From Acidobacteriota bacterium (GTDB lineage: Bacteria > Acidobacteriota > Vicinamibacteria > Vicinamibacterales > SCN-69-37), in assembly GCA_009694745.1 (NCBI GenBank), contig SHUF01000002.1, positions 1 to 64,000 on the forward strand: a DNA stretch of 64,000 bases. The letters run 5' to 3'. The notes under the pieces were generated by a model. It saw only the letters and a list, made by a program, of their open reading frames with translations. It was not told the DNA's origin and ran no database searches. Shown piece after piece: positions 54,106 to 63,815 of this stretch. Position 1 is the stretch's first letter. The number at the start of each line of letters is the position of its first letter. Both the position numbers and the translations under genes were made by a program.

Positions 54106-54145
54106 ATACCGCCAGTATGATGTCAAGGTTAAGATTCAGTGGAGT

Positions 54146-54787
54146 GTGCTGACCGTCCACGAAATCTACGTCTCTGTGCAGGGCGAGTCCACGCATGTCG
54201 GACGGCCGTGTGTCTTCGTGCGCCTGACGGCGTGTGACCTCCGGTGCGTCTGGTGCGACACGCCCTACGCCTTCACTGGGGGGAAGAAGATGTCCATCGA
54301 CGAGGTCGTCGGCGCCGTTCGCGACCTACAGTGCAACCTCGTGGAGTTGACCGGCGGTGAGCCGTTGCTGCAACCAGAGGCCATCCCACTGATGCGGCAC
54401 CTGCTGGACGACGGATTCGAGGTGCTTGTCGAGACCGGCGGCCATTTGCCAATCGATCGCCTGCCGAAAGGCGTCCACGCCATTATGGACGTCAAGTGCC
54501 CTGGCAGCGGGGAAGCGGGGAAGATGCACTGGCCCAACCTCGACGCGCTCTCGAAGGACCACGAAGTGAAGTTCGTCATCGCCGACCGCGCCGACTACGA
54601 ATATGCGCGACGCATCATCACCGAACACGACCTTGCCGTGCGAGCCGGCGCGGTCCTCCTCTCACCGGTGCACGGCGTGCAGCGTCCCGACGAAGTGGTG
54701 AAGTGGATGCTCGACGATCGCCTGGGCGCACGCCTGCAGATCCAGGCGCACAAGTTCATCTGGACGCCGGAGACCCGCGGCGTATGA
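54146..54787 (+). CDS. queE: 7-carboxy-7-deazaguanine synthase
   Basis: Radical SAM enzyme that makes the 7-deazaguanine ring for queuosine. 213 residues from GTG 54146: '[20 protein letters not shown]', cluster motif '[20 protein letters not shown]' (C30, C34, C37), '[20 protein letters not shown]', '[20 protein letters not shown]', '[10 protein letters not shown]' and '[19 protein letters not shown]'. The frame is open upstream to 53999, antisense to rnd, without homology. Its end overlaps queC by 4 bp. Confidence 0.95.
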   Translation: MLTVHEIYVSVQGESTHVGRPCVFVRLTACDLRCVWCDTPYAFTGGKKMSIDEVVGAVRDLQCNLVELTGGEPLLQPEAIPLMRHLLDDGFEVLVETGGHLPIDRLPKGVHAIMDVKCPGSGEAGKMHWPNLDALSKDHEVKFVIADRADYEYARRIITEHDLAVRAGAVLLSPVHGVQRPDEVVKWMLDDRLGARLQIQAHKFIWTPETRGV

Positions 54788-55446
54788 AACGCGCCGTCGT
54801 TCTCCTTTCAGGCGGCCTCGACTCGGCCACTGCCGCCGCCATGGCTCAGCGCGAGGGATGGGAGTTGTTTGCCCTGACCCTGAGGTACGGACAGGTGCAT
54901 CAGGCCGAACTGGAAGCTGCCCGCCGTGTGGCCGCAGCCCTTGGTGTGTCGCGCCATGTGGAACTCGAGGTTGACTTGAAGGCCTTCGGCGGCTCGTCGC
55001 TCACCGGCGACGGTGACATCCCCAAAGACGATGTGGATGCGCCGGGGATTCCGACCACCTATGTGCCCGCGCGCAATACCGTATTCCTGTCGCTGGCGCT
55101 CGCGTGGGCCGAGGTGCTGGGCGCCGAGCGCATCGTCATCGGCGTCAACGCCATCGACTATTCGGGATATCCCGACTGCCGTCCCGAGTACATCGCGGCG
55201 TTTGAGTACCTGGCGAGTCTGGCGACCAAGGCGGGCGTGGAAGGGCGCGCACTCCGGCTCTACACGCCGCTGCAGGATCTCACCAAGGCCGGCATCATTC
55301 GACTGGGTACCGAGCTGCGCGTGGACTTCAGCCTGACCCACAGTTGTTACGACCCGCTCGAGGACGGCAGGCCGTGCGGTCACTGCGACAGCTGCCTGCT
55401 GCGCGCCAGAGGCTTCGCCGAAGCCGGAGTGGTTGACCCCGCATGA
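54784..55446 (+). CDS. queC: 7-cyano-7-deazaguanine synthase
   Basis: Converts 7-carboxy-7-deazaguanine to preQ0 with ATP and ammonia. 220 residues: PP-loop '[20 protein letters not shown]', '[20 protein letters not shown]', '[20 protein letters not shown]', '[20 protein letters not shown]', and four zinc Cys in '[19 protein letters not shown]'. It overlaps queE upstream and alaX downstream. queD and queF are not in the window. Confidence 0.96.
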   Translation: MKRAVVLLSGGLDSATAAAMAQREGWELFALTLRYGQVHQAELEAARRVAAALGVSRHVELEVDLKAFGGSSLTGDGDIPKDDVDAPGIPTTYVPARNTVFLSLALAWAEVLGAERIVIGVNAIDYSGYPDCRPEYIAAFEYLASLATKAGVEGRALRLYTPLQDLTKAGIIRLGTELRVDFSLTHSCYDPLEDGRPCGHCDSCLLRARGFAEAGVVDPA

Positions 55447-56624
55447 CCCATCACCTGTATTACACCGACGCGCTGCAGACCACCTTCGACGCGGCCGTGG
55501 TGTCGTCTTCCGTGGTGGACGGCAAGCACCACATCGTGCTGGACACCACAGCGTTTTACCCCACCTCGGGTGGTCAGCCCTTCGACACGGGATCGCTCGG
55601 CGGCCACGCCGTGCTTGATGTCGTGGATGGCGATGGCGGCGTCATCACTCACGTGGTGGCGGGCCCCTTGGAGCCGGGACAAACCGTCACGGGCGTCGTC
55701 AATTGGGCGCGGCGGTTCGACCACATGCAGCAGCACACCGGGCAGCACATCCTGTCCGCGGCGTTTGAGCGCACGAGTGGCGTGCGCACCGAGAGCTTTC
55801 ATCTGGGTAGTTCGTCCTGCACGATCGACCTCGCCCGCGAAGTGACGCCGGCCGAGATTGCCGCCGCCGAAACCCTGGCCTGCGACGTAGTCTTCGAAGA
55901 TCGCCCCGTGCAGGTCCGGTTCGTGAGCGAGGCAGAAGCGGCTGCACTGCCGCTCCGCAAAGGCCCGAACAGGACCGGCACGCTGCGGCTGATCGAGATC
56001 GACCACTTCGACCTGTCCGCCTGTGGGGGCACGCATACGCCGACGACAGGGCGTGTGGGCGTCATCGCCGTGTCCGGCTGGGAGCGATTCAAGGGCGGCA
56101 GCCGCATCGCATTCGTCTGTGGCCACCGCGCCGTCGTGTCGTACAGAACCCTGCGGGATGTGGTGACCGGACTCGTGCGCCAACTGACTGTGGCGCCGCC
56201 GGAGATTGGCTCAGCGATCGAACGCCTGCAGACCGACTCGCGCGCGAATCAGAAGGTCATCCGACAGTTGAGAATCGCAGCGGCCGAACACGAGGCCGCG
56301 CAGTTGGTGGTCGCGGCCGAAGACGTGGGACCGTTCCGTCGTGTGCTGGTCAGTAGTGCGGACAGCGATATCGACGTGCTCAAGACGTTGGCATCAGCCA
56401 TCGCGGCACACGCCGGATGCGTCGCTGTCGTGATTGGGGATGGTACCCCCGTACCGGTGGTCGTTGCGCGCGCGGCAGACGTCGCCTTCGATGCCGGCGC
56501 CTGGGTGAAGCAACTCACGGCCGCTTGCGGAGGCCGGGGCGGTGGTCGTCCGGAAATGGCGCAGGGTGGAGTATCAGGATCGGCCGCCGAGATCGTCGCG
56601 TTTGCTCGCGACTCCGTCAGGTAG
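55443..56624 (+). CDS. alaX: Alanyl-tRNA editing protein (AlaX, long form with DHHA1)
   Basis: 393 residues. The AlaRS-like editing domain has '[20 protein letters not shown]', the first zinc pair in '[20 protein letters not shown]', and the second in '[20 protein letters not shown]'. A coiled region (260-290) leads to a C-terminal DHHA1 domain ending '[17 protein letters not shown]'. Such free-standing enzymes hydrolyse Ser-tRNA(Ala) or Gly-tRNA(Ala). It overlaps queC by 4 bp, which suggests one tRNA-related operon of queE, queC and alaX. Confidence 0.9.
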   Translation: MTHHLYYTDALQTTFDAAVVSSSVVDGKHHIVLDTTAFYPTSGGQPFDTGSLGGHAVLDVVDGDGGVITHVVAGPLEPGQTVTGVVNWARRFDHMQQHTGQHILSAAFERTSGVRTESFHLGSSSCTIDLAREVTPAEIAAAETLACDVVFEDRPVQVRFVSEAEAAALPLRKGPNRTGTLRLIEIDHFDLSACGGTHTPTTGRVGVIAVSGWERFKGGSRIAFVCGHRAVVSYRTLRDVVTGLVRQLTVAPPEIGSAIERLQTDSRANQKVIRQLRIAAAEHEAAQLVVAAEDVGPFRRVLVSSADSDIDVLKTLASAIAAHAGCVAVVIGDGTPVPVVVARAADVAFDAGAWVKQLTAACGGRGGGRPEMAQGGVSGSAAEIVAFARDSVR

Positions 56625-56645
56625 ACGGGATACAATCCGATTTCC

Positions 56646-58949
56646 GTGCTCGCATCTGTTTATCAATTCTTGTTTAAGTACCAGCCGCTGGTCTTCGAGC
56701 AGGGAGACTTCGTATGGGGCAGCTCCCGCTGGATGGTCGGCCTCGTGCTGGCAGCGACGGGTGCGGCGGTGTACGCCCTTCTGACATACCGGAATGTGCG
56801 CGGCCACGGCGCACGCGACCGCGCCGTGATTGTCGGCTTGCGCATTGCGGCGCTCGCACTGCTGGCAGTCTGCCTGCTGCGCCCCATGCTGGTCCTGAAA
56901 GTGGCGGTGCCACAGCAGAACTTCGTCGGCGTAATGCTTGATGACTCGCGCAGCATGCAGGTGGCGGACCTTGAAGGCCATCCGCGCGGCAACTACGTCA
57001 CCGAAAACTTTGGCACCGCTACCGGCCCGCTGCTCGCCAAACTCTCTGAAAAATTCGTTGTCCGCACATACCGCTTTTCGTCTTTCACTGAACGGCTCAA
57101 TTCCGCCGGTGATCTGACCTTCGACGGCACGGGCAGCCGCCTCGGTGATGCGTTGGGCCGCGCGAAAGACGAACTCTCGGGCCTGCCTCTCTCCGGCCTC
57201 ATTGTCGTCTCCGACGGTGCAGATACGTCCGAGACCACGCTGGATTCATCGATCACGGACCTCAGGGCCGAGAACATTCCCGTCTTCGCCGTTGGCGTCG
57301 GCGAAGAGAAGATGACGCGCGACATCCAGGTCAGCCGCGTGGAGACACCGCGCCAGGCGCTCAAGGGGTCGTTCCTAGTGTTGGACGTGGTCATCACGCA
57401 GACGGGTTTCGAAGGGCAGACCCTGCCCCTGATAGTCGAGAGCGAAGGCCGGGTGGTGGATACGCAGGATGTGCCGATGCCCGACAACGGCGAAGCGGCC
57501 ACCGTGCGAGTGCGATTCAAGGTGGACGAGAGTGGCCTGCGCCGGTTCAGGTTCCGAATTCCAGAGCAGGCGGGTGAACAAGTTCTGCAGAACAACGCGC
57601 GCGAGAGCGTGATCGAAGTACTCGATCGCCGCGTGAAGTTGTTGTACCTGGAGGGCGAGCCGCGGTTCGAAGCCAAGTTCATCAAGCAGGCCCTTGAGGC
57701 GGATCCCAACATTCAGGTGGTGCTGCTGCAGCGCACCGCCGCCGCAACGCCATCGTCGCCCACGAAGTTCCTCCGCCTGGGGATCGACACACCGGACGAA
57801 CTGATCGAAGGGTTCCCCCTCAAGGAGGAGGACCTCTTCGCGTATTCAGGCCTGATCCTGGGCAGCGTCGAAGCAAGCGCGTTCACGGTGGAGCAGCTCC
57901 GGATGATTGCCGACTTCGTGGGCCGGCGCGGCGGCGGGCTGCTGACGCTGGGCGGCCGGCGGTCATTCTCCGAAGGCGGGTGGGGCGGCACGCCCGTCGC
58001 CGAGGCCATGCCTGTGGCGCTCAACGCCGCCACCAACGCGCGGTCAACCGACTACTTCTCGCACGTCGCCGTTGAACCGGCGCGGGCCGGACTCGCGCAT
58101 CCGCTGGCGCAACTGGCGGCCACCGAAAAAGGCTCGATTGAAGCGTGGGGCAGGTTGCCGCGCCTGACGAGCGTGAACCCGATCGATGCCGTCAAGCCCG
58201 GCGCTACCGTGCTCCTCAAGGGCGAGGACGAACGCGGCCGCGAGCAACACATCCTGTCGGCGCAACGGTATGGTCGCGGCAAGGCCGTGGCTTTCGCGGT
58301 GCAGGACTCGTGGCTCTGGCGCATGCACGCCACGATGGCCCCCACGGACCTGACGCATCATCAGTTCTGGCAGCGGCTGCTGCGCTGGGTGGTGGATGGC
58401 GTGCCAGGGGTTGTTGAAGTCTCGAGCTCGCCCGAACGCGTGGAGCCGCGTGAGCCAGTGACGCTCACGGCCCAGGTCGGCGACAAGAAGTACACCGATG
58501 TGAACGATGCCCGGGTCGTCGCGACTGTGCGGTCGCCAACGGGCATCGTCAGTGAAGTGCCGATGTCGTGGAGCGTCAAACGCGACGGCGAGTATCAGGC
58601 GACGTTTGCGCCGCTCGAAGAAGGCACGTACGAAGTGCGCGTGACGGCCACCAAGAACGGCGAAACGCTGGGAACCTCGGTCACGCACCTGCGGGCCGCG
58701 CCGAGCGAACGCGAATACTTCGATCCGGCCATGCGCGGGTCGCTGTTGCGCCGCCTGGCCGAAGAAACGGAAGGCAAGTTCTTCAAGTCTGCTGATACGT
58801 CGGGCCTTTCAGACGCCCTGACGATGAGCGGGCGGGGCGTGACCGTCGTAGAAGAGAAAGACCTGTGGGACATGCCGGTGTTGTTCCTGCTGCTTGTGGC
58901 CCTGACGGGCAGCGAGTGGTTGTATCGCCGGGCAAGGGGGTTGGCATGA
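56646..58949 (+). CDS. Large membrane protein with VWA-like and glutamine-amidotransferase-like domains
   Basis: 767 residues from GTG 56646. Two N-terminal helices (about 28-48 and 62-84) are followed by a VWA-like domain, 'FVGVMLDDSRSMQVADLEGH' with a DxSxS-type MIDAS, and 'LSGLIVVSDGADTSETTLDS'. The middle 'FAYSGLILGSVEASAFTVEQ' to 'GRRGGGLLTLGGRRSFSEGG' is the class I amidotransferase-like fold common in this family, without an evident catalytic Cys. Ig-like strands and a last helix ('MPVLFLLLVALTGSEWLY') end it. It heads a MoxR-type operon and overlaps the next gene by 4 bp. Confidence 0.75.
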   Translation: MLASVYQFLFKYQPLVFEQGDFVWGSSRWMVGLVLAATGAAVYALLTYRNVRGHGARDRAVIVGLRIAALALLAVCLLRPMLVLKVAVPQQNFVGVMLDDSRSMQVADLEGHPRGNYVTENFGTATGPLLAKLSEKFVVRTYRFSSFTERLNSAGDLTFDGTGSRLGDALGRAKDELSGLPLSGLIVVSDGADTSETTLDSSITDLRAENIPVFAVGVGEEKMTRDIQVSRVETPRQALKGSFLVLDVVITQTGFEGQTLPLIVESEGRVVDTQDVPMPDNGEAATVRVRFKVDESGLRRFRFRIPEQAGEQVLQNNARESVIEVLDRRVKLLYLEGEPRFEAKFIKQALEADPNIQVVLLQRTAAATPSSPTKFLRLGIDTPDELIEGFPLKEEDLFAYSGLILGSVEASAFTVEQLRMIADFVGRRGGGLLTLGGRRSFSEGGWGGTPVAEAMPVALNAATNARSTDYFSHVAVEPARAGLAHPLAQLAATEKGSIEAWGRLPRLTSVNPIDAVKPGATVLLKGEDERGREQHILSAQRYGRGKAVAFAVQDSWLWRMHATMAPTDLTHHQFWQRLLRWVVDGVPGVVEVSSSPERVEPREPVTLTAQVGDKKYTDVNDARVVATVRSPTGIVSEVPMSWSVKRDGEYQATFAPLEEGTYEVRVTATKNGETLGTSVTHLRAAPSEREYFDPAMRGSLLRRLAEETEGKFFKSADTSGLSDALTMSGRGVTVVEEKDLWDMPVLFLLLVALTGSEWLYRRARGLA

Positions 58950-59743
58950 AGCGGACAAGTCATCGGGCGGCGTGGGCGCTGATCCTGGGCGCCGTGGTCG
59001 TGTCTCTGGGCCTCACGGCGCAGGCCCAGAGAGGGAGCAACCGCCAGCGGGGCGGAGGCGACGAGCGCTTCCAGACCGGCGGCCAGATCCACGGCAACAT
59101 CCCGTACGACGGCCGGTTTACGTTCGTGCGACTGATGTACCGCGGCTTCGGCCGCGGCGGCACCAGTTGGATCCACGACTATCCACGCGGTGACGAGCAC
59201 CTGATGAAAATCATCAACGCCGTGTCGCTGACGAATCCGCACATGGATGGCGAAACCAACATCCTGGCGCTCGACGATCCCGAACTGTTCAACTATCCAG
59301 TGGCCTATATGGCCGAGCCTGGCTTTTGGCAGATGTCCGAGGCCGAACTGGCGGGGCTCAAGGCGTACATCGAAAAGGGCGGGTTCCTGATTTTCGACGA
59401 TTTCCGGTTCGAGCACTGGTACAACTTCGAGGCGCAGATCAACCGCGTGTTCCCCAGAGCCGTCTGGCACGAGATGACCGCAGACCATCCGGTGTTCCAC
59501 TCGTTTTACGATATCAACTCGCTCGACATCATCCCGCAATACTTCCAGAACTACGGCAAGCCGATCTTCCGCGGGCTGTTCGAAGACAACGACCCGAAGA
59601 AGCGGCTGATCGCCATCGCCAACTACAACACCGACCTTTCGGAGTTCTGGGAGTTTGCCGACACCGGGGTGCAAGCGGTGGCAGACACGAACGAAGCGTT
59701 CAAGCTGGGCGTGAACTACATCATTTACGGAATGACGCACTGA
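58946..59743 (+). CDS. DUF4159 secreted protein
   Basis: 265 residues from ATG 58946, which overlaps the previous stop and starts a signal peptide ('WALILGAVVVSLGLTAQAQ'). 'FTFVRLMYRGFGRGG', 'NIPYDGRF', 'LFNYPVAYMAEPGFWQMSEA', 'ELAGLKAYIEKGGFLIFDDF' and 'LGVNYIIYGMTH' define DUF4159, a glutamine-amidotransferase-like fold of unknown activity regularly encoded with MoxR, DUF58 and BatA-type proteins. Confidence 0.85.
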   Translation: MKRTSHRAAWALILGAVVVSLGLTAQAQRGSNRQRGGGDERFQTGGQIHGNIPYDGRFTFVRLMYRGFGRGGTSWIHDYPRGDEHLMKIINAVSLTNPHMDGETNILALDDPELFNYPVAYMAEPGFWQMSEAELAGLKAYIEKGGFLIFDDFRFEHWYNFEAQINRVFPRAVWHEMTADHPVFHSFYDINSLDIIPQYFQNYGKPIFRGLFEDNDPKKRLIAIANYNTDLSEFWEFADTGVQAVADTNEAFKLGVNYIIYGMTH

Positions 59744-59754
59744 AGGGATCAGAC

Positions 59755-60792
59755 GTGAGCACAACCGCGCAAGACACTGTGAAGATGGAATCGGCCGACG
59801 ACATCGCGCTGGCCGACAAGATGAATGCCGCGCGCGGGCAGATCATCGCCGAACTCAAGAAGCTGATCATCGGCCAAGACGAAACGGTCAACCTGATCCT
59901 GCTGTCGCTGTTCGTCGGCGGCAACAGCCTGATCGTCGGCGTCCCCGGCCTGGCCAAGACGCTGCTGGTCCGGACGCTGGCGCAGGTGCTGGACCTCAAG
60001 TTCAACCGCATCCAGTTCACGCCCGACCTGATGCCGTCCGACATCACCGGCACGGACATCATTCAGGAAGATGCCGCCACCGGCCGGCGCCAGATGGCGT
60101 TTGCGCCTGGCCCCATTTTTGCGAACATCGTGCTCGCCGACGAAATCAACCGCACGCCACCCAAGACCCAGGCCGCGCTCCTTGAAGCGATGCAGGAACA
60201 TCGCGTCACCATTCAGGGCCGCACCTACAATCTCGAAGAGCCGTTCTTTGTGTTCGCCACACAGAACCCGATCGAACTCGAGGGCACCTATCCGCTGCCC
60301 GAAGCACAGCTCGACCGTTTCATGTTCCACATCGTCATCGAGCATCCGCCCGAGGATGAGGAATTCGAAGTCGTGCGGACGACCACGGCGATTCTGGACC
60401 CGCAGTTCAAGCGGCCGGTGAGCGGCGCAGAGCTGGTGGCGTTCCAGCGGCTGGTGCGGCGCGTGCCCGTGTCCGAGCCGGTCATGCGGTATGCGTTGCG
60501 CCTGGTGCGCACGAGCCGGCCGAAGTCGGCCGACGCGCCAGAGTCGGTCAAGAAGTACGTCGCATTCGGCGCCAGCGTTCGTGCGGCGCAGTACCTCATC
60601 CTGGGCGCCAAGGCGCGTGCCCTCACGAGCGGCCGCTATCACGTGAGTTTCGACGACATCAAGTCGCTGGCGCATCCGGTGCTCAGGCACCGCGTACTGA
60701 CCAACTTCCGCGCCGAGTCGGAAGGCATCACGAGCGACGTGCTCATTGATGATCTGTTGAAGTCGGTGCCCCTGCCGAAGTCCGGCATGTAA
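59755..60792 (+). CDS. MoxR-family AAA+ ATPase
   Basis: 345 residues from GTG 59755 (GAAGGGATC upstream). Walker A-like 'NSLIVGVPGLAKTLLVRTLA', Walker B 'ANIVLADEINRTPPKTQAAL', 'LLEAMQEHRVTIQGRTYNLE', sensor 1 'FFVFATQNPIELEGTYPLPE' and the sensor 2 region near 'AARTLTS'-like helices are typical of the MoxR subfamily. Note the Walker A form 'GVPGLAKT', normal for MoxR. It probably acts as a chaperone that loads or activates the VWA proteins encoded around it. Confidence 0.93.
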   Translation: MSTTAQDTVKMESADDIALADKMNAARGQIIAELKKLIIGQDETVNLILLSLFVGGNSLIVGVPGLAKTLLVRTLAQVLDLKFNRIQFTPDLMPSDITGTDIIQEDAATGRRQMAFAPGPIFANIVLADEINRTPPKTQAALLEAMQEHRVTIQGRTYNLEEPFFVFATQNPIELEGTYPLPEAQLDRFMFHIVIEHPPEDEEFEVVRTTTAILDPQFKRPVSGAELVAFQRLVRRVPVSEPVMRYALRLVRTSRPKSADAPESVKKYVAFGASVRAAQYLILGAKARALTSGRYHVSFDDIKSLAHPVLRHRVLTNFRAESEGITSDVLIDDLLKSVPLPKSGM

Positions 60793-61716
60793 ATGGAGCG
60801 CCACGAACAGTCGGGAACGATGCCGGGGGCGAGGTTTGTCGACCCCAAGGTGCTCGCACGCGTCGGCAACCTGGATCTGCTTGCCCGCAACGTGGTGGAC
60901 GGCTTCATTAACGGCCTCCACCGCGCGCCGCATTTCGGCGCGTCTATCGACTTTGCCGAACATCGGGGCTACGTGACCGGCGACGACATCCGCCGCGTGG
61001 ACTGGCGGCTCTACGCGCGCACCGACAAGTACTACGTGAAGCAGTACGAAGCCGACACCAACACCAACTTCGCGGTGCTGCTCGACATCTCTAAGTCGAT
61101 GTCGTTCGGCAGCAACGGTGGCGTGACCAAGATCGAATACTCTCGGTTTCTGGCGGCGTGCTTGGCCTACATGGCGCATCGCCAGCGTGACCGCGTGGGC
61201 ATTGTGACCTTCGACGAGGAAGTGGTCACCTATGTGCCGCCGTCGGCGAAACACTTCGACGTATTGCTCCACACCCTCGATCGGGCGCAGCCCGTGCGAG
61301 CGGGCCGGCTGCGCGCGCCGCTCGAGAAGATTGCTGAACACTTCAAGCGTCGCAGTGTGGTGGCACTGATTTCGGACCTCTACGAAGAGCCGGACGAAAT
61401 CGTCGAAGCCATCAAGCCCTACCGGTTCCTGGGCAACGACATCATGGTGTTCCATGTGCTGGACCCCGCCGAGCTCGATTTTCCGTATCGCGAAGCGTCG
61501 CGGTTCCAGGATCTGGAGACCGGCGAAGAAGTGCCGATCGTGCCCGAGTCATTGCTCGCGCAGTACCGTGAACTGATCAACGCGCACATCGACGCGCTGC
61601 GGACGAAGTTCTCGGAAATTCGCGTGGACTACACGCTCGTAAACACGTCGCGCCCGTTGGACGATGCGCTGTTTAATTACCTCGCGAACCGCGAGCGCAT
61701 GATGCGGGTGAGATAG
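60793..61716 (+). CDS. DUF58 (VWA-containing) protein
   Basis: 307 residues starting immediately after the moxR stop. 'GASIDFAEHRGYVTGDDIRR' and 'VDWRLYARTDKYYVKQYEAD' form the DUF58 signature, followed by a VWA core with an intact MIDAS 'FAVLLDISKSMSFGS'. It has no membrane helix, unlike many relatives. In MoxR operons, DUF58 proteins are the usual partner of the AAA+ protein. Confidence 0.9.
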   Translation: MERHEQSGTMPGARFVDPKVLARVGNLDLLARNVVDGFINGLHRAPHFGASIDFAEHRGYVTGDDIRRVDWRLYARTDKYYVKQYEADTNTNFAVLLDISKSMSFGSNGGVTKIEYSRFLAACLAYMAHRQRDRVGIVTFDEEVVTYVPPSAKHFDVLLHTLDRAQPVRAGRLRAPLEKIAEHFKRRSVVALISDLYEEPDEIVEAIKPYRFLGNDIMVFHVLDPAELDFPYREASRFQDLETGEEVPIVPESLLAQYRELINAHIDALRTKFSEIRVDYTLVNTSRPLDDALFNYLANRERMMRVR

Positions 61717-61719
61717 CCG

Positions 61720-63801
61720 ATGACATTTCTCACGCCGCTGTTCCTGCTCGGCCTGGCAGCGCTGGCCGTTCCGATGCTCGTGCACCTGATTCAGCGCGAG
61801 CGCAAGACGCCGGTGGAGTTTCCCTCGCTGATGTTCCTGCGGCGGGTGCCGTACCAGTCGGTGCAGCGCCGCCGCATCAACAACTGGCTGCTGTTCCTGC
61901 TGCGGTCGGCCGCGGTGTTGCTCACGGTGCTGGCGTTCTCGCGGCCGTTTTTCAGCCAGACCGCCGTGCAGGCGTCGATCGCAAATGCCGGTGCCCGTGA
62001 AGTGGTGGTCATGCTCGACCGATCGGCCAGCATGGGCTACGGCGATCACTGGCAGCGCGCGAAAGACGAAGCCAAGAAAGTGATCGACGGGCTCGGCAAC
62101 GGCGACCAGGCCACGCTGGTGTTGTTCGATCGCAGCGCGGAGGAAAATGTGCGCGCCACCGGCGACAAGACGCGGCTGCGCGCGGCGGTGGATGCTGCAG
62201 AACTTTCGGCCGCCGGTTCCCGGTACGCGCCGGCGTTGCGGCTGGCGCAGAGCCTGCTCTCGCGATCCACGCTCGGACGCAAGGAAGCGGTCGTCGTCTC
62301 CGACATGCAGCGCACCGGGTGGGTCCGTCCCGAGCAGATTCAGTTTCCGGAAGGGACGGCGTTTACGCCGGTGTCGGTGGCTGCCGTGAATCCCGCGAAC
62401 GTCTCGGTGACCTCGGTCACGTTCAACCGCACGCGTTTTGCCAACGAAGAGCGCGTCATCGTGACGGCGGCGATTGCCAATCGCGGACCCAAGCCGGTGG
62501 AGGGCGTGCCCGTGGTGCTCGAGATCGACGGGTTGGAGGTGGCAACCTCGCGAACCACGCTGACGCCAGGCGTCACGAACGCCGTGGTGTTCCCGGCGTT
62601 CACGCTGGCGCAGTCATTTGTGCGCGGTCGGGTGAAAGCCGGCACCGATAGTCTGGCGGCCGACAACGTCTTCCAGTTCGTCTTGTCGCCCGCGCGACCG
62701 ACGCCGGTCATCATCGCCGTGCGCGATGGCGCCGAAGCCGCCGAGAGCCTGTATCTGGCGGCCGCGCTCGAAGTCGGGTCACCCAGGCAGTTCGACGTGC
62801 AGGTCGTGCCGATGTCGAAGCTCACCGCGCCTGCTATCTCGCGCGCCGGCGTGCTCATCGTCAGCGATGCGAGCATGCCGGGCACGCTCGGGCCGGCGCT
62901 CAAGAGATTTGTTGAACGCGGAGGCGGCGTCCTCACCATCGTCGGATCGCGAGGCGGGCCGCTTGATGGCGAAGGCGCCCTTCTGCCCGGAACACTGGCT
63001 GAGCCGAAGGACGCCGCGGGTGGACGGGCCGAGACGCTTGGCGTGATCGACTTCAGCCACGTGGTGTTTGAGTTGTTCAAGACGCCCAAGAGCGGCGACT
63101 TTTCCGGCGTGCGGTTCTTCCGATATCGGCCCATTTCGCCCGCGGCCGGAGACCTCGTGCTGGCCCGGTTTGCCGACGGTTCGGTGGCCATGGCCGAGCG
63201 TCGTGTAGGCGCTGGAAAAGTGATTGCCTTTGGGTCCACACTGGACAGCAACTGGAACGATTTGGTCCTCAAGCCCGTGTTTGTGCCGATGCTGCATCAG
63301 GTGGCGCGGTATCTCGGGCAGGTGGAAGTGCAACCGGCCTGGCAGAGCGCCGGGCAGGTGGTGGACGTGTCGCAGCGTGTGGCGGCGCTCACCGCCGGCG
63401 GCACCGACGAACGTGTGACGTCGGCGCTTGTCGTCTCGCCTGGCGGCAGCCGGCAGACCGTCGGCGGTCAGGTCGGGATGTCGGTGGAGTTGCGCGAGCA
63501 GGGGTTCTACGAAGTGCGGCCGCAGGGCGCGGCGTCTTCGGGACGGCCATTTACGCTGGCGGTGAACATCGACCCGAGCGAATCGGATCTCGCGTCCATG
63601 GACGCGCAGGAGTTTACGGCCGGAGCCACCGGCAAGGCGTCGTTGGTTGGGACGAGCGTGCCCACCGACATTAAACCGACGGAGAGCGAACGGCGTCAGT
63701 CCATCTGGTGGTTCCTGTTGCTCGTCGGGTTTGTCTTACTCGTCGCTGAAAGCATCATCGCGAACCGGCTCTCGCAGAAGCCGGCGTTCGGTATTCGGTA
63801 G
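61720..63801 (+). CDS. BatA-type membrane protein with VWA domain
   Basis: 693 residues. The N-terminus 'MTFLTPLFLLGLAALAVPML' to 'RTPVEFPSLMFLRRVP'-like sequence ('ERKTPVEFPSLMFLRRVPYQ') is the BatA/Aerotolerance N-terminal domain, with a second helix at 'NNWLLFLLRSAAVLLTVLAF'. A VWA domain with 'EVVVMLDRSASMGYGDHWQR' follows, then Ig-like and amidotransferase-like domains ('GPALKRFVERGGGVLTIVGS') and a last helix 'WWFLLLVGFVLLVAESIIAN'. It starts 3 bp after the DUF58 gene. The overall layout parallels the 767-residue protein at the head of the operon. Confidence 0.85.
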   Translation: MTFLTPLFLLGLAALAVPMLVHLIQRERKTPVEFPSLMFLRRVPYQSVQRRRINNWLLFLLRSAAVLLTVLAFSRPFFSQTAVQASIANAGAREVVVMLDRSASMGYGDHWQRAKDEAKKVIDGLGNGDQATLVLFDRSAEENVRATGDKTRLRAAVDAAELSAAGSRYAPALRLAQSLLSRSTLGRKEAVVVSDMQRTGWVRPEQIQFPEGTAFTPVSVAAVNPANVSVTSVTFNRTRFANEERVIVTAAIANRGPKPVEGVPVVLEIDGLEVATSRTTLTPGVTNAVVFPAFTLAQSFVRGRVKAGTDSLAADNVFQFVLSPARPTPVIIAVRDGAEAAESLYLAAALEVGSPRQFDVQVVPMSKLTAPAISRAGVLIVSDASMPGTLGPALKRFVERGGGVLTIVGSRGGPLDGEGALLPGTLAEPKDAAGGRAETLGVIDFSHVVFELFKTPKSGDFSGVRFFRYRPISPAAGDLVLARFADGSVAMAERRVGAGKVIAFGSTLDSNWNDLVLKPVFVPMLHQVARYLGQVEVQPAWQSAGQVVDVSQRVAALTAGGTDERVTSALVVSPGGSRQTVGGQVGMSVELREQGFYEVRPQGAASSGRPFTLAVNIDPSESDLASMDAQEFTAGATGKASLVGTSVPTDIKPTESERRQSIWWFLLLVGFVLLVAESIIANRLSQKPAFGIR

Positions 63802-63815
63802 CTCTGGAGAAACGC

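Noticed and set aside
59749-61455. 568-codon open frame antisense to the MoxR and DUF58 genes.
   Set aside because: Shadow frame; both sense genes have complete family motifs.
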